A stretch of DNA of 13,506 bases, from positions 1 to 13,506 of the forward strand of contig UQAW01000090.1 of NCBI GenBank assembly GCA_900539175.1, read 5' to 3'. The stretch comes from an uncultured Lachnospiraceae bacterium (lineage in GTDB: Bacteria > Bacillota > Clostridia > Lachnospirales > Lachnospiraceae). Shown here piece after piece: positions 12,991 through 13,506 of this stretch. The translations under genes and the position numbers were made by a program. How positions within the stretch are numbered: the stretch's first letter is position 1; the number at the start of each line of letters is the position of its first letter. The notes under the pieces were generated by a model. That model was given only the letters and a program-made list of their open reading frames with translations. It had not been told where the DNA came from and searched no databases.

Positions 12991-13401
12991 TTAAATCAAA
13001 ATACCTTCCAAATGATCCAGTTCATGCTGGCAGATCTGTGCTGTCCAGCCACTGAATTTCTGATGCTGCTTTTTCCAATTCATATCATAATATTCCACTT
13101 CTATATTCTCATATCGTGTAGTTTTACGCACACCAGTAAGAGACAAACAGCCTTCCTCTGTCTCGTAAGGAGTATCCTTTTTCAAAAGAACCGGATTAAA
13201 CATCACGATATCTGCAAACCCTATATTTACAATAATCACTCTCTTTTTCACACCGATCATATTTGCAGCCATGCCTACACAACCGGCACGGTTCGCCTGT
13301 AAGGTATCCTGCAAATCTCTTCCTACCTGCAGATCCGCCTTTGTTGCTGGCTCTGATTTTTGTCCCAGAAAGAAAACTTCTTTTATTATCGGCTTTACCA
13401 T
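12991..13401 (-). CDS. def: Peptide deformylase, short clostridial form
   Basis: A 136-residue metalloenzyme that removes the formyl group from the initiator methionine of new proteins at the ribosome. All three motifs are present: GCVGMAANMIG (40-50, motif 1), EGCLS with metal ligand Cys85 (motif 2), and QHELDH with His126, Glu127 and His130 (motif 3). Motif 1 has Asn47 where the usual GxGxAAxQ motif has Gln, a residue that stabilises the reaction intermediate. The protein stops six residues after motif 3, so it lacks the C-terminal helix of the ~169-residue E. coli enzyme. GGAGG lies eight bases before the ATG. It may be a second, specialised copy. It heads the def-small gene cluster. Confidence 0.92.
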   Translation of the reverse strand: MVKPIIKEVFFLGQKSEPATKADLQVGRDLQDTLQANRAGCVGMAANMIGVKKRVIIVNIGFADIVMFNPVLLKKDTPYETEEGCLSLTGVRKTTRYENIEVEYYDMNWKKQHQKFSGWTAQICQHELDHLEGILI

Positions 13402-13437
13402 TTGTTATTCCTCCATGTCAAATCATTTCATATTCTG

Positions 13438-13467
13438 ATTATATCAATAAAATGAGTTGCCCGACAA
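13438..13467 (-). promoter_or_regulatory. Promoter of the def cluster
   Basis: On the minus strand TTGTCG (13462-13467), an 18-base spacer and TATAAT (13438-13443), 36 bases before the def start codon. The remaining bases to the window end show no gene. Confidence 0.6.
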
Positions 13468-13506
13468 ATGGACAACCAATAGCACTTTGAAAACTTAACA
13501 CATGAA

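Noticed and set aside
1..13506. CRISPR arrays, insertion sequences, rRNA or tRNA genes
   Set aside because: No regularly spaced repeats, no transposase with terminal inverted repeats, and no cloverleaf or rRNA sequence were recognised.

Overview
The window reads as low-to-mid GC Firmicutes DNA, most likely a gut clostridium of the Lachnospiraceae type. This rests on AGGAGG-type ribosome binding sites throughout, TTGACA/TATAAT-like promoters, a short clostridial peptide deformylase, an SPKTG sortase substrate and small DUF families common in that group. Genus cannot be fixed from sequence alone.

Layout: chromosomal flanks surround one integrated mobile element of about 11.1 kb. The left flank (1-1509) holds a LysR regulator (+) and a GNAT acetyltransferase (-). 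The right flank (from about 12650) holds a 90-residue protein and a peptide deformylase, both (-). If the element is removed at the 11-bp direct repeat (1510-1520 and 12639-12649), def, the small gene and the GNAT gene become one same-strand cluster with short gaps. The element therefore appears to have inserted into an operon.

The element looks like an integrative mobilizable element. It carries a tyrosine integrase at the right end, an excisionase-like protein, an XRE repressor-like regulator, a DUF3847 protein, a MOBQ (MobA/MobL) relaxase and an oriT with an IncQ/RSF1010-like nic sequence. It has no type IV secretion genes, so it would need a helper. The cargo is a small DUF6061 protein, an 877-residue sortase-anchored surface protein and, divergent from it, a 575-residue regulator with two HTH domains.

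The most notable structure is in the mobilization module. A complete 119-codon coiled-coil gene with its own strong ribosome binding site lies inside the relaxase gene in another frame. It is followed within 18 bases by a coiled-coil/four-TM membrane protein gene whose start also overlaps the relaxase. The last ~219 residues of the relaxase are thus almost entirely dual-coded. This recalls mobB inside mobA of RSF1010.

Regulation is unusually readable. Divergent consensus promoters between the excisionase-like gene and the XRE regulator are covered by AATTGCA palindromes. The mob cluster and the integrase gene share a 20-bp extended -10 promoter motif (19/20 identical). A short promoter-to-terminator unit opposite the mob promoter predicts a ~67-nt RNA. 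The regulator, excisionase, integrase and mobilization genes probably form one switch between residence and transfer.
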